Shown here in pieces: positions 18,670 through 28,800 of a stretch of DNA of 64,000 bases. The DNA is from Bin80 sp965220365 (GTDB lineage: Bacteria > Bacteroidota > Rhodothermia > Rhodothermales > Bin80): assembly GCA_965220365.1 (NCBI GenBank), contig OZ244823.1:3286001-3350000 (forward strand). Reading direction: 5' to 3'. The notes under the pieces are model-generated. The model was not told the origin of the DNA, searched no databases, and worked only from the letters and a program-made list of their open reading frames with translations. Position 1 is the first letter of the stretch. Every line of letters starts with the position of its first letter. The translations under genes and the position numbers were made by a program.

Positions 18670-18945
18670 TCAAGACAGGACGATTTTTTCATAATCATAT
18701 TGGCTCATAGAACAGGAGACTAATTCCAGAAATTCTTTCTTGGTAAGTTTTATTTGCCGGGACATCCTTGCAATCAAGTGATTACTCAAATCTCTTGACT
18801 TGCTTCCATGACTGACACGTGTCCTTATTCCAGACTTCCCTCCATTCAAAAATCTGTATCTAAGATAAACATGATGCCCCTCATTATCCTTTTCAAAACC
18901 TTTTTTCGTAAGAGCCGAGACCACCTTGCGCTTTTGTAAAGCCAT
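18670..18945 (-). CDS. HicA-like small protein, putative toxin
   Basis: About 91 residues from the ATG at 18945 (MALQKRKVVSALTKKGFEKD), which sits directly after the stop of the preceding gene. The run KKGFEKDNEGHHVYLRY followed by RTRVSHGS resembles the HicA fold (short helix, then a beta-sheet with the catalytic His in a GxHH context), here extended by a C-terminal helix pair (LTKKEFLELVSC). HicA proteins are mRNA interferases neutralised by HicB. It is the last gene of a three-gene leftward module. Assignment to HicA is by motif only. Confidence 0.5.
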   Translation of the reverse strand: MALQKRKVVSALTKKGFEKDNEGHHVYLRYRFLNGGKSGIRTRVSHGSKSRDLSNHLIARMSRQIKLTKKEFLELVSCSMSQYDYEKIVLS

Positions 18946-18946
18946 A

Positions 18947-19414
18947 TTAGACGCACCTATAGGTCGCCTCAAGATGATCCCGAATTTTTAATGCGTCTTC
19001 CGCCAAGTTTTGCCGATCGTCCATTACATAATCTTTCCATGTCATCCTTAGCATAAACTGAAATACTTCTTCCAAATCTTCAAGGGTCTCTTCTGAAAGC
19101 TGCATACCTAAATCTTCAGATTCAATCATGAAGTAATTACCACAATCAGATTTTGTAACAGGTAGATATATGCTCTCGCGTCTGATTAACGTCTTCTCAC
19201 CAAAGGGGATTTTGTGAACTTTAATCCTTCCCGCATTCGGAGAGACCGACAAGATCTTGCCGAGTGAGCCAGACCATACTATATTAGAACGGGCAGAATG
19301 AACAAACTTTTGTAATTCATAAAGACGAGATAGGTGATGTCTCGAGACAACAAAAACCCGATGACTGTTGCCTTTTTGTGATTCAGTATAGACTGTGTCC
19401 GTAAGAGTACTCAT
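18947..19414 (-). CDS. uncharacterised protein of a three-gene module
   Basis: A 155-residue soluble protein with no recognised domain. It has an N-terminal basic half (HRVFVVSRHHLSRLYELQKF) and an acidic helical half (SEETLEDLEEVFQFMLRMTW). It lies 3 bp from the gene before it and about 1 bp from the HicA-like gene after it, so the three are almost certainly one transcript. By position it could be the partner (antitoxin) of the HicA-like protein, but nothing in its sequence proves this. Confidence 0.5.
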   Translation of the reverse strand: MSTLTDTVYTESQKGNSHRVFVVSRHHLSRLYELQKFVHSARSNIVWSGSLGKILSVSPNAGRIKVHKIPFGEKTLIRRESIYLPVTKSDCGNYFMIESEDLGMQLSEETLEDLEEVFQFMLRMTWKDYVMDDRQNLAEDALKIRDHLEATYRCV

Positions 19415-19417
19415 GTT

Positions 19418-19681
19418 TTAATCTATATGATCGTCAACAGACCCTACAATAGAAAGCACATTGCCACTCTGCACACGATAATACGCATTGTTATCGTCAC
19501 CGGAAGGATCTAGGATGCGCAAAACTTGAACAACATCTGTTTTAAGTCGCAAAATCACATCATTTTCAAGATGTAGAATGATAGGACTATTTTCTTCTCG
19601 TTTTACCTCTATTATTTCTGCCTCAACGGTTTTTCCACCAATGGATAGTTCAATCTTTTTTGTGCTGGGGTCTGATTTCAT
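19418..19681 (-). CDS. small uncharacterised beta-rich protein, first gene of the module
   Basis: About 87 residues from the ATG at 19681 (MKSDPSTKKIELSIGGKTVE); the frame stays open to 19744, but those 21 extra codons encode a Pro-rich stretch with no family character. The sequence alternates beta strands and charged residues (EAEIIEVKREENSPIILHLE) and has no signal peptide. It is a hypothetical protein, probably cytoplasmic, co-transcribed with the two genes downstream. Confidence 0.5.
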   Translation of the reverse strand: MKSDPSTKKIELSIGGKTVEAEIIEVKREENSPIILHLENDVILRLKTDVVQVLRILDPSGDDNNAYYRVQSGNVLSIVGSVDDHID

Positions 19682-19941
19682 TGGTTTAGGTATGATCGGT
19701 AATACAGGATACAATACAAACTCGAACAATTTGTTTCTCTCCACCCCAGCGGGGATACCGGTTTATCGCATCGCAGGTCTGAACCAAATTAATAACTGGC
19801 TGAGCCGGGGACTTCCGTTTCCAACAGACGTACTGGATATCATCTCAAATACGAATCCATAGATATATCACGTCTCAGATAACGTGGTATTTGAAATTGA
19901 TTGTATCCCAAATTGCTATCCTGTGTCACTTATAATAGTAC

Positions 19942-22900
19942 TTATTGCTGTACGATCCTAACCATTTGGGTACCCGGCTGAACCACGACAGTGGTATCTG
20001 CGCCACCCGGCCAGTTGACATGTACGTTTTCGATCTCACCGTGTGGAGTTAACAGGAGAGCAAGACTATTCTGGCTCCAATACCCACTTCCTGCAACGAC
20101 AGGGGTCACAGGACCAAACGAGCCATCCCGATATTGTGCCCGTACATTGGCTCCGATGGCAAATGTATTCGCACGTTCTGTCCGCAGTTCAACACGAAGA
20201 CCAACCCTGGCAGATTGATTCTCAAGATGTACAACGGGCCCTGCATTTTGGGTTACTGCCAGATCTAGACGTCCGTCCAAGTTGAAGTCGGCAGCTACGG
20301 ATGCCCGTTGAGAGCCATAAATCCGAATTCCTGAGTGCTGTGCAGGCTGTGGGACTAACTCGTGAGATTCATTTGCAAGCAACAGCAACCCTCGACCACT
20401 ATCCAGGCGGGGATAGCCCGAAGCAACTGCGAAGAAATTCTGGCTCAAGAATAAATCGATTCTCCCATCACCATTGAAATCCCCTGATACCGGCGCAAAG
20501 GCGGGCGACCACTGCGCTTCATCCGCAAGCGGAATTGCCTCGTAGTGCGACTCCCTGTTCATGAACACGGTCGTCTGCCAGTGCGTGACTTCGTGATTAG
20601 CGGCTCCAGATAATACAGGACCGAAGATATCTTCTGCCGAACGCTCCGAGAATTCCCTGTACGTTCGAATATGCTGGCGCAAAATTGGCAATGCATGTGT
20701 GAGCGTCTGAAAATCCCGCACCATACCAAATGCATCCAGATCGGGGGTCCACTGAACCTCAAGTAGATCGATACTGCTGTTCTGATCCAGATCGCCATAA
20801 TAAGCGCGAAGGGGGGTATTCTGGTCGTAGGGAACGTTTTGTCCCCAGTTGGTCGCAACTAGATCAAGCTTTCCATCGCCATCAAAATCAGCCGGTGTAA
20901 TCCCATTCCACCACCCCACATAATCCGTGAGTCCTAGGGAGCGTGTCATGCGAACCAGCTCACCACCCCCTCGGTTGTGGAATACCTGTACGGGTCCCCA
21001 CATCGTTGCGAGTGCAAGATCCATCTGCTGATCACCATTGAGGTCTGCTGCGACGGCCCCGGATACAAGCCCCAGATTTTCGAACGGTGCACTGAGCTCA
21101 CTATCCCGCAGGAGCTCTCCATCACGGATCCGATAGATGGTACTGGTTGCAACCGAGGGGTACTGGCCGGGAATAAAATGCCCCCCAACAAAGAGCTCCA
21201 GAAAACCATCTCCGGTGAAATCCCCCAGGGCAAGCGGTCCAGGAGTCTCTACCCCGAGGGTATGGGTGGTTTCCACTCCGCTGAGTGACACCTGAAGAAT
21301 CCGGGAAGGATCTCCCGCTTCTTCTGGAGTCCGCTCATAATTGCCTACTGCTGCCCATATGGCTCCCGGCAGAGCGACCATTCCGGCGTGATCCCCGATC
21401 GAGGGGCTGCCCAGGTATTGCTTGGTCGTGAAAGTCCCGGAATTGTTGACAGAGAGTTGCAGTCGCTTCCCCTTTCCGCCCCCCAGAATCAGATCTTCAT
21501 CCCCATCAGAATCTATGTCTGCTGCAATTAATGCTGGTCCTCTCTGGCTGAGCTTATGCGGGAGTAGTGGCTGCCGGGCAAAGTCCATATAACTGGTCTC
21601 TTCATGCTGTAATCCGGTACTCAAGGCCTTGAATAATACCTCTGTAGGTGGATACTCCGAAGGTTCCTTGGGTTGAGGGGACGGCTGCATAATCCAATAC
21701 TCACTGTTTGGCATCACTTCATCAACCCTGCTGAGTCCACCACCAGGCCAGTGCACCTCAATGATTGCACCGCTTGAATAGGCAAACGTGCGTGCTGCAT
21801 CACTGGAGGAAAGGTACTCCCCACCCGCAATGACCTCCTGATTCTGTGGTGGTAAGCTGTCACTGACGACACGTACGAGTGCACCAATACCTGTAGGGTT
21901 CGGGGGTAGTCCCTGGAGGCGGACAAGGATCCGTTCGGCTTCCGCATCATTGCGAAATACGCCGACAGGGGCATCCAGTCGATTGATCACCAGATCCTGG
22001 TCTCCATCTGCATCAAGATCTGCCAGTGCCATGCCGTGAGCTACATCCGGGTTCACCCCCAACCCCCAGCCCTGCTCGACCCATTCGAATTGCGCATTCC
22101 CAAGGTTCCGAAATGCGATATTTGGTAGATCCAGGTCAGGAAAATCCAGTAAGACCTCTCGCCAGGGGCGTCGGGAGGAGCGGGCAGCGATCTGAGCGTC
22201 CGCATCCATCGCATCGTATGCATGCCCGGTGGTAAGAAGTAAATCAGGCCATCCATCTAGGTCCACATCGGTGAACGCGCTGCTCCATGTCCAGCCGGTT
22301 GCGGCAATACCGCTCCATCGGGCGATTTCAGCGTAGGTTGTATCTGAGCGATTGAGCAGCAGCATGTTCTGCATTTCCTGTGGACGAGCGTGGATATCCC
22401 CCATGGTCAGTACTTCGGGCGGGATTACAAAATGCTGCCTTTGCCGCTCGGTATAACTGCCACTCAGCATATCTGCCAGAAAGAGATCTATATGCTCATC
22501 TGCATTGATATCTGCTGCTGCCACCGACATAGTAGACTGGCTTGTCTTTCGAAGTGCCAGTGTGGAAGCGGCCCTGAAGGTGCCATCTGCACTGCCGAAC
22601 CAGAGGGCATCTGGACTTTCGAAGTCATTGCATACGTAGAGATCCGGATACCCGTCCTGATTGAAATCCTGAAAGCGTACGGACAGCGTCCAGTGCTGGG
22701 GCGCTTCGGTTAACGGATCTCCTTGTTCATCCAGGAACAATCCGCCTGTGAACGAGCCCTCCGTAAAACTCCCTCCCCCATCATTATAGAAGATTCGATC
22801 GGGCTCAGCAAGTTCAACCCGCATCAATCGACCTTCCTGGTGGATGAGTTTATAGTCCTTTGCCCAGTACTCGCGCACAGCGAACGAGTCGGCGACCGGT

Positions 22901-23580
22901 TCTACGACGCGTTCAAACGTGATTTCTTCTGGAGGCCAGACATCCTTGACTGTCGCCTCTTTATAGAATCCGACATACAAGTCTAAATCTCCATCCGCGT
23001 CTATATCAGCCAGTGCAACCGAGGTAGCGCCTCCAGCTTGAGGTAGGTTTGCCTCCACGGTATAATCTGTGAAGCGCCCCGCGCCGTCATTTACAAATAG
23101 CTGTACCCCACTTCCAAGCGACGTCACAAAAAGATCCAGATCCCCATCTGCATCAATATCAGAGAACGCTCCTCCAGTTGCTCTTGGATGAACAAGACCT
23201 AGACCCGCCTGAAGTGTGATATCCCGGAATTTCCAGCCCCCCAAGTTGCGATGGAGTTTACTGTGATGCTCCATCCCCACCAAAAAAACATCAGGCAGGC
23301 TATCTCCATCCACATCACCAATGGTAACCCCCGATCCATTTACAACATGCCGGTTGTCTACAAAAGCCGATGTGCTGATATGATTACTGAACGCAATCGC
23401 GTCGGGGATTTCAGTGAACCCTGTCCCCGTACCGATGGGGGAAAGCAATGGACGCACCCGGTATCCCTCGAACGAAGTCCATATGCGTTCGGGCTCGGAA
23501 CTGCATCCCATAAGAAGGGGCACGCCGAGCAGGAACACACACCAGACCGTGCATGTGGAGCACCTAGGCATCCAGAGCAA
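19942..23580 (-). CDS. large FG-GAP/VCBS lipoprotein with two ASPIC/UnbV domains
   Basis: A 1212-residue lipoprotein (lipobox LMGC, Cys about 26). It has the same two-propeller plan as the 14438-18043 protein: VCBS repeats (DVDGDSLPDVF, DIDADGDLDLF, DFNQDGYPDLY, DVDLDGWPDLL), an UnbV domain around IGALVRVVSDSL, a second set of repeats (DIDSDGDEDLI, DFNGDGRIDLF) and a terminal UnbV domain around RAQYRDGSFGPV. It starts 3 bp after the small lipoprotein gene, so it is translated from the same message. Acidic DxDxDGxxD loops imply calcium binding. It probably works at the cell surface with the SusCD pair upstream. Confidence 0.87.
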   Translation of the reverse strand: MLWMPRCSTCTVWCVFLLGVPLLMGCSSEPERIWTSFEGYRVRPLLSPIGTGTGFTEIPDAIAFSNHISTSAFVDNRHVVNGSGVTIGDVDGDSLPDVFLVGMEHHSKLHRNLGGWKFRDITLQAGLGLVHPRATGGAFSDIDADGDLDLFVTSLGSGVQLFVNDGAGRFTDYTVEANLPQAGGATSVALADIDADGDLDLYVGFYKEATVKDVWPPEEITFERVVEPVADSFAVREYWAKDYKLIHQEGRLMRVELAEPDRIFYNDGGGSFTEGSFTGGLFLDEQGDPLTEAPQHWTLSVRFQDFNQDGYPDLYVCNDFESPDALWFGSADGTFRAASTLALRKTSQSTMSVAAADINADEHIDLFLADMLSGSYTERQRQHFVIPPEVLTMGDIHARPQEMQNMLLLNRSDTTYAEIARWSGIAATGWTWSSAFTDVDLDGWPDLLLTTGHAYDAMDADAQIAARSSRRPWREVLLDFPDLDLPNIAFRNLGNAQFEWVEQGWGLGVNPDVAHGMALADLDADGDQDLVINRLDAPVGVFRNDAEAERILVRLQGLPPNPTGIGALVRVVSDSLPPQNQEVIAGGEYLSSSDAARTFAYSSGAIIEVHWPGGGLSRVDEVMPNSEYWIMQPSPQPKEPSEYPPTEVLFKALSTGLQHEETSYMDFARQPLLPHKLSQRGPALIAADIDSDGDEDLILGGGKGKRLQLSVNNSGTFTTKQYLGSPSIGDHAGMVALPGAIWAAVGNYERTPEEAGDPSRILQVSLSGVETTHTLGVETPGPLALGDFTGDGFLELFVGGHFIPGQYPSVATSTIYRIRDGELLRDSELSAPFENLGLVSGAVAADLNGDQQMDLALATMWGPVQVFHNRGGGELVRMTRSLGLTDYVGWWNGITPADFDGDGKLDLVATNWGQNVPYDQNTPLRAYYGDLDQNSSIDLLEVQWTPDLDAFGMVRDFQTLTHALPILRQHIRTYREFSERSAEDIFGPVLSGAANHEVTHWQTTVFMNRESHYEAIPLADEAQWSPAFAPVSGDFNGDGRIDLFLSQNFFAVASGYPRLDSGRGLLLLANESHELVPQPAQHSGIRIYGSQRASVAADFNLDGRLDLAVTQNAGPVVHLENQSARVGLRVELRTERANTFAIGANVRAQYRDGSFGPVTPVVAGSGYWSQNSLALLLTPHGEIENVHVNWPGGADTTVVVQPGTQMVRIVQQ

Positions 23581-23583
23581 GTA

Positions 23584-24072
23584 CTACATTACCCCCGCCT
23601 TGAATTCGTTCTCAAGGTACTTGGCAATCTCATCTAGGTAAGCCTCTCGCTCAGCCGTGATTACTACCCGTTCCCAGTTCCCGCCCATTGAAAGTCGGGC
23701 CTCAAACTCGGCCTCCATGCGTGCAGAAAACGTACTCGCAACCCCTGCTGCACGGTTGCGTGGACGTGCATTGACAAAAATGCGCACCCTAGCTTCCGTA
23801 TATCCCGCAGCCTGTTCATCAGCGAAGGTGGTTACATCCTTCCATGATGTCTCTAGGCGTACATCCTCGGGGGTATCAACCTCTCGATTCATGCGATATC
23901 CGTACCTGGTGAGCAGAGCATCCTGGGAGGTTGAGACAATATGCCACCGTGCGGAAGTTCCGAGGTTGTAGCGGAACGTGCTGTCCCCAGCCCGCTCACC
24001 GTCGGCACTCGGCCCAGAACAGGCACTCACAAATAAAACAAAACACAAAATCCAATAAATTGATGGTCTCAT
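23584..24072 (-). CDS. small lipoprotein of the SusCD cluster
   Basis: A 162-residue lipoprotein with lipobox VSAC (Cys about 18). The mature part has alternating strands (RVRIFVNARPRNR) and no recognised domain. It lies between SusD (about 100 bp upstream, with a hairpin between them) and the first UnbV protein (3 bp downstream). Position and export suggest an accessory part of the same outer-membrane system; function is unknown. Confidence 0.65.
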   Translation of the reverse strand: MRPSIYWILCFVLFVSACSGPSADGERAGDSTFRYNLGTSARWHIVSTSQDALLTRYGYRMNREVDTPEDVRLETSWKDVTTFADEQAAGYTEARVRIFVNARPRNRAAGVASTFSARMEAEFEARLSMGGNWERVVITAEREAYLDEIAKYLENEFKAGVM

Positions 24073-24109
24073 TGGGTTTCTTCGTATAGTGGTGATTGGT
24101 TAAAAGCAT

Positions 24110-24147
24110 GAAGGGGGGCAGTTCCCATATGAGCACTGCCCCCCTTC
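24110..24147 (-). terminator. intra-cluster hairpin between SusD and the small lipoprotein gene
   Basis: A perfect 13-bp stem (24110-24122 with 24135-24147, GAAGGGGGGCAGT and complement) around a 12-base loop. Read leftward it is followed by a short T-rich stretch (TTCATGCTTTT). It fits a partial terminator or an mRNA-stabilising hairpin that would keep SusC/SusD expression above that of the downstream genes. Confidence 0.65.
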
Positions 24148-24169
24148 GTCTCATCGAACTGAGCGTAGA

Positions 24170-25795
24170 TTAACGCGGTCGACTATTGTCGGTTTCAAAT
24201 CGATAAGCGACCGGTGCTCCTCCCTCTGCTCCGACGCCACCAAACGTATAATTCTGCAGACCCAGCGTTTCCAACTCCCTGCCGGGTACGGGGAAGTGGA
24301 TTGGTGTTCCTGTAACGAGATCACCTAACCCACGGTCGTCGAAATAGGCTAATCCTCCTGCGGTCTGGAAGGTCTCAATCCGGCGCTCATGCTTGAGCTT
24401 GGCCCACAGGCTTGCGGAGTCCATGTGACTCTGCGCATCTGTTGAGGAGCCTGCAGCATCCGATCCCATAGCTGGATTCAGCATCCCTCGCGCCACACGT
24501 GTGATGTTGATCAATTCAGCAACTTCATCCGTACTGCCACCAGTACGCAGCAAACCCTCGGCCTTGTACATGTGCATTTCCGTGAGGATCATATGTGGCA
24601 TGGGGCCATTTGCATCCGCTAAGAGGTATGACTGATACCGCTTATGGTTGTGGCTTGAATAATGATAGACACCGCGAGCGGCAGGAAATGGACCATTGTT
24701 CCCCTGATACTGAAAGTCTGTCCCATCCACCGCTGGATCATCGGCACTACCAACAATCCTGCGATCTGATGTCACGATATTAAACACCAGACGGTCTCTC
24801 AATGGTTTTGACAGCCAGGCATCATAACCTCCCGACTCATCAGCCGGACCAATCGTGCGATAGTCCGCTCTGCTCCAGGTGGTTCCATTTTGGCCATAAA
24901 ACTTCAAGCAGTCAAACGCTTGATTCCCATCATCATTCCCGATGGGTGTAAAATCCTCGGTAATTCCGGCGTCTATGAGACCCATCACACCACTCCAGTT
25001 CACCGCGGCACGCTCAGCCTCATTCCTTGAGACCTGAACCGTGAACCGTGCAATGAACGAGTTGATCACTTTGACCATGTCTTGGGAACTCAGCGTCAGT
25101 CCCCAGATCCAGGGTATCGAAAACGAGTTAGCACTTGCAATTGCACGCGCTTCTTCCAGCATCCGGATCGCCTCCTGGTTCACCTCCGTGTAGGGACGCA
25201 GTTCGAGTGCATCATTTTCCAGATCCACCGTCTCGTCAAATATAAACGCCTGATCAAAGACCAGAGAGAGCATCCCATGCATCAGCCCCTGATTCATTTT
25301 TGCAAATGCTTTCAGTTGTGCTGTATCATGACCGTCACGTGTGAATACGTTGTTGTCCGCGCTTTCTTCTTCCTCTGCCCGTGCGATTGCCTGCAGAGCA
25401 TCGTTTGTATTTGAGATGCCCCGGTAATGACCAAACCACGGCCCCGTCGTAGAGCCTGCACGGCTGTAGGTTGAGCTGTTATCCCAGCCAATACGAGGTT
25501 CGCTGGACATATCCCGCATCCCCCAGTTCGCCCAAGAAGACGAGTTCTCATCTGCCAGAGTTGAATAGAACAGGGCACCGCCCCTTCCACACCACTGGAC
25601 ACTACCCCAATAATCTACCCAAGTACCTGATACCAGGTTTACAACATCGCCAGGTTGCGCGAAGGCAACCGCCCTGTCGGGCGAGTTTTTGTTTTCCACG
25701 GCCAGATCTTGGCAACCCACTGCACCGAGTGCCAAGACACCGACCAGTGTATAAAATGTAAATTGCTTCATTTGCTTGATGTGTTTAGATTTCAT
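24170..25795 (-). CDS. SusD/RagB-family outer-membrane lipoprotein
   Basis: Substrate-capturing lid of a SusCD transporter. Seen: signal peptide with lipobox GAVGC (Cys about 28), then an all-helical TPR-like body with the C-terminal PVPGRELE stretch common to SusD proteins, about 540 residues. I place the start at the ATG at 25795 because GAGGTG lies at a normal Shine-Dalgarno distance; a GTG at 25804 and an ATG further in are alternatives. It follows SusC by about 14 bp. The ligand (glycan, peptide or other oligomer) cannot be determined. Confidence 0.88.
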   Translation of the reverse strand: MKSKHIKQMKQFTFYTLVGVLALGAVGCQDLAVENKNSPDRAVAFAQPGDVVNLVSGTWVDYWGSVQWCGRGGALFYSTLADENSSSWANWGMRDMSSEPRIGWDNSSTYSRAGSTTGPWFGHYRGISNTNDALQAIARAEEEESADNNVFTRDGHDTAQLKAFAKMNQGLMHGMLSLVFDQAFIFDETVDLENDALELRPYTEVNQEAIRMLEEARAIASANSFSIPWIWGLTLSSQDMVKVINSFIARFTVQVSRNEAERAAVNWSGVMGLIDAGITEDFTPIGNDDGNQAFDCLKFYGQNGTTWSRADYRTIGPADESGGYDAWLSKPLRDRLVFNIVTSDRRIVGSADDPAVDGTDFQYQGNNGPFPAARGVYHYSSHNHKRYQSYLLADANGPMPHMILTEMHMYKAEGLLRTGGSTDEVAELINITRVARGMLNPAMGSDAAGSSTDAQSHMDSASLWAKLKHERRIETFQTAGGLAYFDDRGLGDLVTGTPIHFPVPGRELETLGLQNYTFGGVGAEGGAPVAYRFETDNSRPR

Positions 25796-25809
25796 ATGGG
25801 TCACCTCAC

Positions 25810-28800
25810 CTAAAATTGGAATTCCAATTTCGCCCGAACCGTACGGAGAGCCGGGTAATTGAAACTGTCTACACGATAGAGTGTCGGATCGGACCCAGCT
25901 CCTACTTCAGGATCAAATCCAGAGTAGCCACTAAAGGTAAGCAGATTACGTCCAATGACGCTTGCGGAAAGGGAATGTAACACATTTCCGAAGACACGAG
26001 AAAGCTGCTGGCGATTGAATGTGTATCCTACTGAAAGCTCGCGCAGCTTCAGATACGTTGCGTTTTCTACGAAGTGACTGTTTTTCGCCGTCGCATCGTA
26101 GAGGACTTCGTAGTACGTAGTTGACTTCTTCATGCTTTCTTCTTTTCCACCTTGGTCCTGATCCGCATTACGACCATCACGGTAGCCCCATTGCTTGGTG
26201 AAGTTGTATACATCACCTCCAATCTGGGCCCCCCACAGCATATAGAGTGTAAATCCTTTGTAGCGGAGGGTCGTGTTGAGACCGAGACTGAAGTCTGGAA
26301 GCCCATTTCCAATTGGGACCAGATCCGTCTCGTTCTCCTCGTCATAGTACTTGATGGGGATTCCCCAACGGTAATTCGTCCCATCTACATTAACCAGCGT
26401 CCCCCACAGATCATCCTCTCCGCCTATGGTGCCATCCGAGCCTGCACCACTGGCGTAGCTGTTACCCTGACCAACGGCGACCACATATCCATCATCATTG
26501 ACATCAAAGAAGCTTGCGTCAACTCCGGCCGGAAGCCTGGAGAGATCCGTGAGGAATTCGTTTCCATACATGCCCCCCAGGATTTCGCCTTCACGGAAAA
26601 AGAATAGACTCTGAGGACCACCTCTATAAGGATTGGAACCAAAGTCGGTGATTTCCTGGCGAGTACGATCAAAAATAACTCCAACCTCAAAATCCATATC
26701 CCTTGAACTGTACACGTTCGCATTCACACTGGCCTCAACGGTATTGGAAGCCAGATCCCCTGCATTCCGCCACTGGCTGCCAAACCCAAAGTATCCGGCA
26801 AGCGGGACAGCAAGGAGCAGATCTTCAACCTTTGTGTCGGCATACACCAACTCAACGAAGATCCGGTCAAGGATACCCATATCAAGCCCAAACTCCATTT
26901 CCGTCTGCAATTCTGGCTTCAGGAACGCATTCCCCAAGGTTGATTTGGAGAGCTGACCATTGCCTAGGGAGAGTACCTCGTACTGCGCCGAGAAGCTAGG
27001 TCGACCACCGGCAGTCCCGATGGATGCACGCAGTTTCAGTTCGGTGATCGGGTTGTTTTCCGGCCAGAATGACTCCTCAGAGACCCGCCATGCGGCACTT
27101 CCACGATAGTAGGGCTGCCAGCGCTCTTCGGCTCCAAACAGCGAACTGCCGTCATAGCGGAAGAAGACATCCACGATATATTTATCCATATAGTCCAGCC
27201 CTGCGGTCGCGTAATACCCTTCCGACCGAACCGTTGCAAAGCCGTTCCCGAAGTCTCTAGCACCGCTATCGCATCCCTCCTCTCCACAGAACCGCTTTAC
27301 GTTGGAGAGATCTCTATTTCCCAGCGTTACAAGATTGGTTCCGATCACAAATTCCGAGAAAGCATCATAATTCTCTATCTGAGCTTTGAGTTGACCACGG
27401 GTCGTGAAATCTCCAAACCGTTTATTCAGAGACACGGTCAAGTCATAGTTGATTGCCTCATCAAGTTCGTTGCGCCGCTCAATGCGACCATCATTAACAG
27501 ATGAGGGATCTATTGACTGAAACCCAATATCATAGAACTCCGTTGCGTCTCGGTCCGAACGGTCATAACTGAAATTACTTTCAAGACTCAGCCACTCCAG
27601 CGGACTCCAACGTGCACGAAAATTACCAAGAAGACGTGACCGTGACCGTGAGATATCTGTATTCTCGAGTAAGTAGAGTGGATTTTCCTCAACCGAAAGC
27701 GGATCCGCCTGAATTTTCAGCTCGCCCGCTTCGTCCCTTTCAGTTAGACTCACCAATGGATTCGTAAACATCAAGCCGAAGAACGGATTGAAAAACGCAC
27801 CTGATCCCGGCACACCAGTGACGCCATCGTTTGATGTCTGGGAATAAAATCCCGAAGCCGAAACGGTTAGGTCCGGTCGAATGCGGTGGTCAAGATTCAC
27901 GCGGAAACTCCTCCGCTTCATGCCTTCGAGATTCAGAACCGATCCCTGCTCAGCAAGATTGGTGAACGATGCCAAGAAGTTTGTTTTTGAGCTGTTTTGG
28001 CTTACACCGACATAATTTGTCCAGGTGTTGCCGGGATCAAAGAATTCATCAAAACCGTTGTGCAACGTACCCTGATACGGATTGTCGTAGAAGGCGGCTC
28101 CATGAGGATTGGTCTCTTGTGTAACTCCCGGACCATATCCATTGGGCAAACAGGTAGCACAAGTATTGACGGCGCCTGTGTTATCCAGGAAGTTCCCCGA
28201 TGCATCAATTTGCAGATCATGCGAAGTATTGGCTTCCAAGGTTTTGGCAACATCACTAATCCCAAACTCATTGCGGACCGTCACCCGCGTTTGATTGAGA
28301 GGTGTCGCCGAACCGCGCTGCGTTGTGATATTGATTACACCATTCTGGGCCCGTGAACCATAGAGCGATGAGGCAGCAGCTCCCTTAACAATCTCAATGT
28401 CCGCAATATCCAGTGCGTCAAAGTCAACTTGGTTCGAACCGAGAACAACTCCATCCACAATGTAAAGTGGTTGGTTGCTACCAGTGATGCTGGTAGCACC
28501 CCGCAGACGCACGGCAGAGGTGGCACCAGGCGCCCCACTCCTTGACTGAACGGCAACTCCGGCAACCTTTCCCTGAATGGACGCAATCGGATTGGATGCA
28601 GGCGCCAGCGCAATGTCTTCAGCGTCCACCTGACTTACCGTGAACGCCAACTTCTTCCTCGGCGTTGCTTCAGCGACCCCCGTGACAACCATATCATCCA
28701 GTTGAAGGAAGTCCACGACCAAGACGAAGTCTTCCGTCATGATGCCCTCGCTGACCGTAATGGATCGGACTTGCTCTACAAAACCAACATAACGAGCAGT

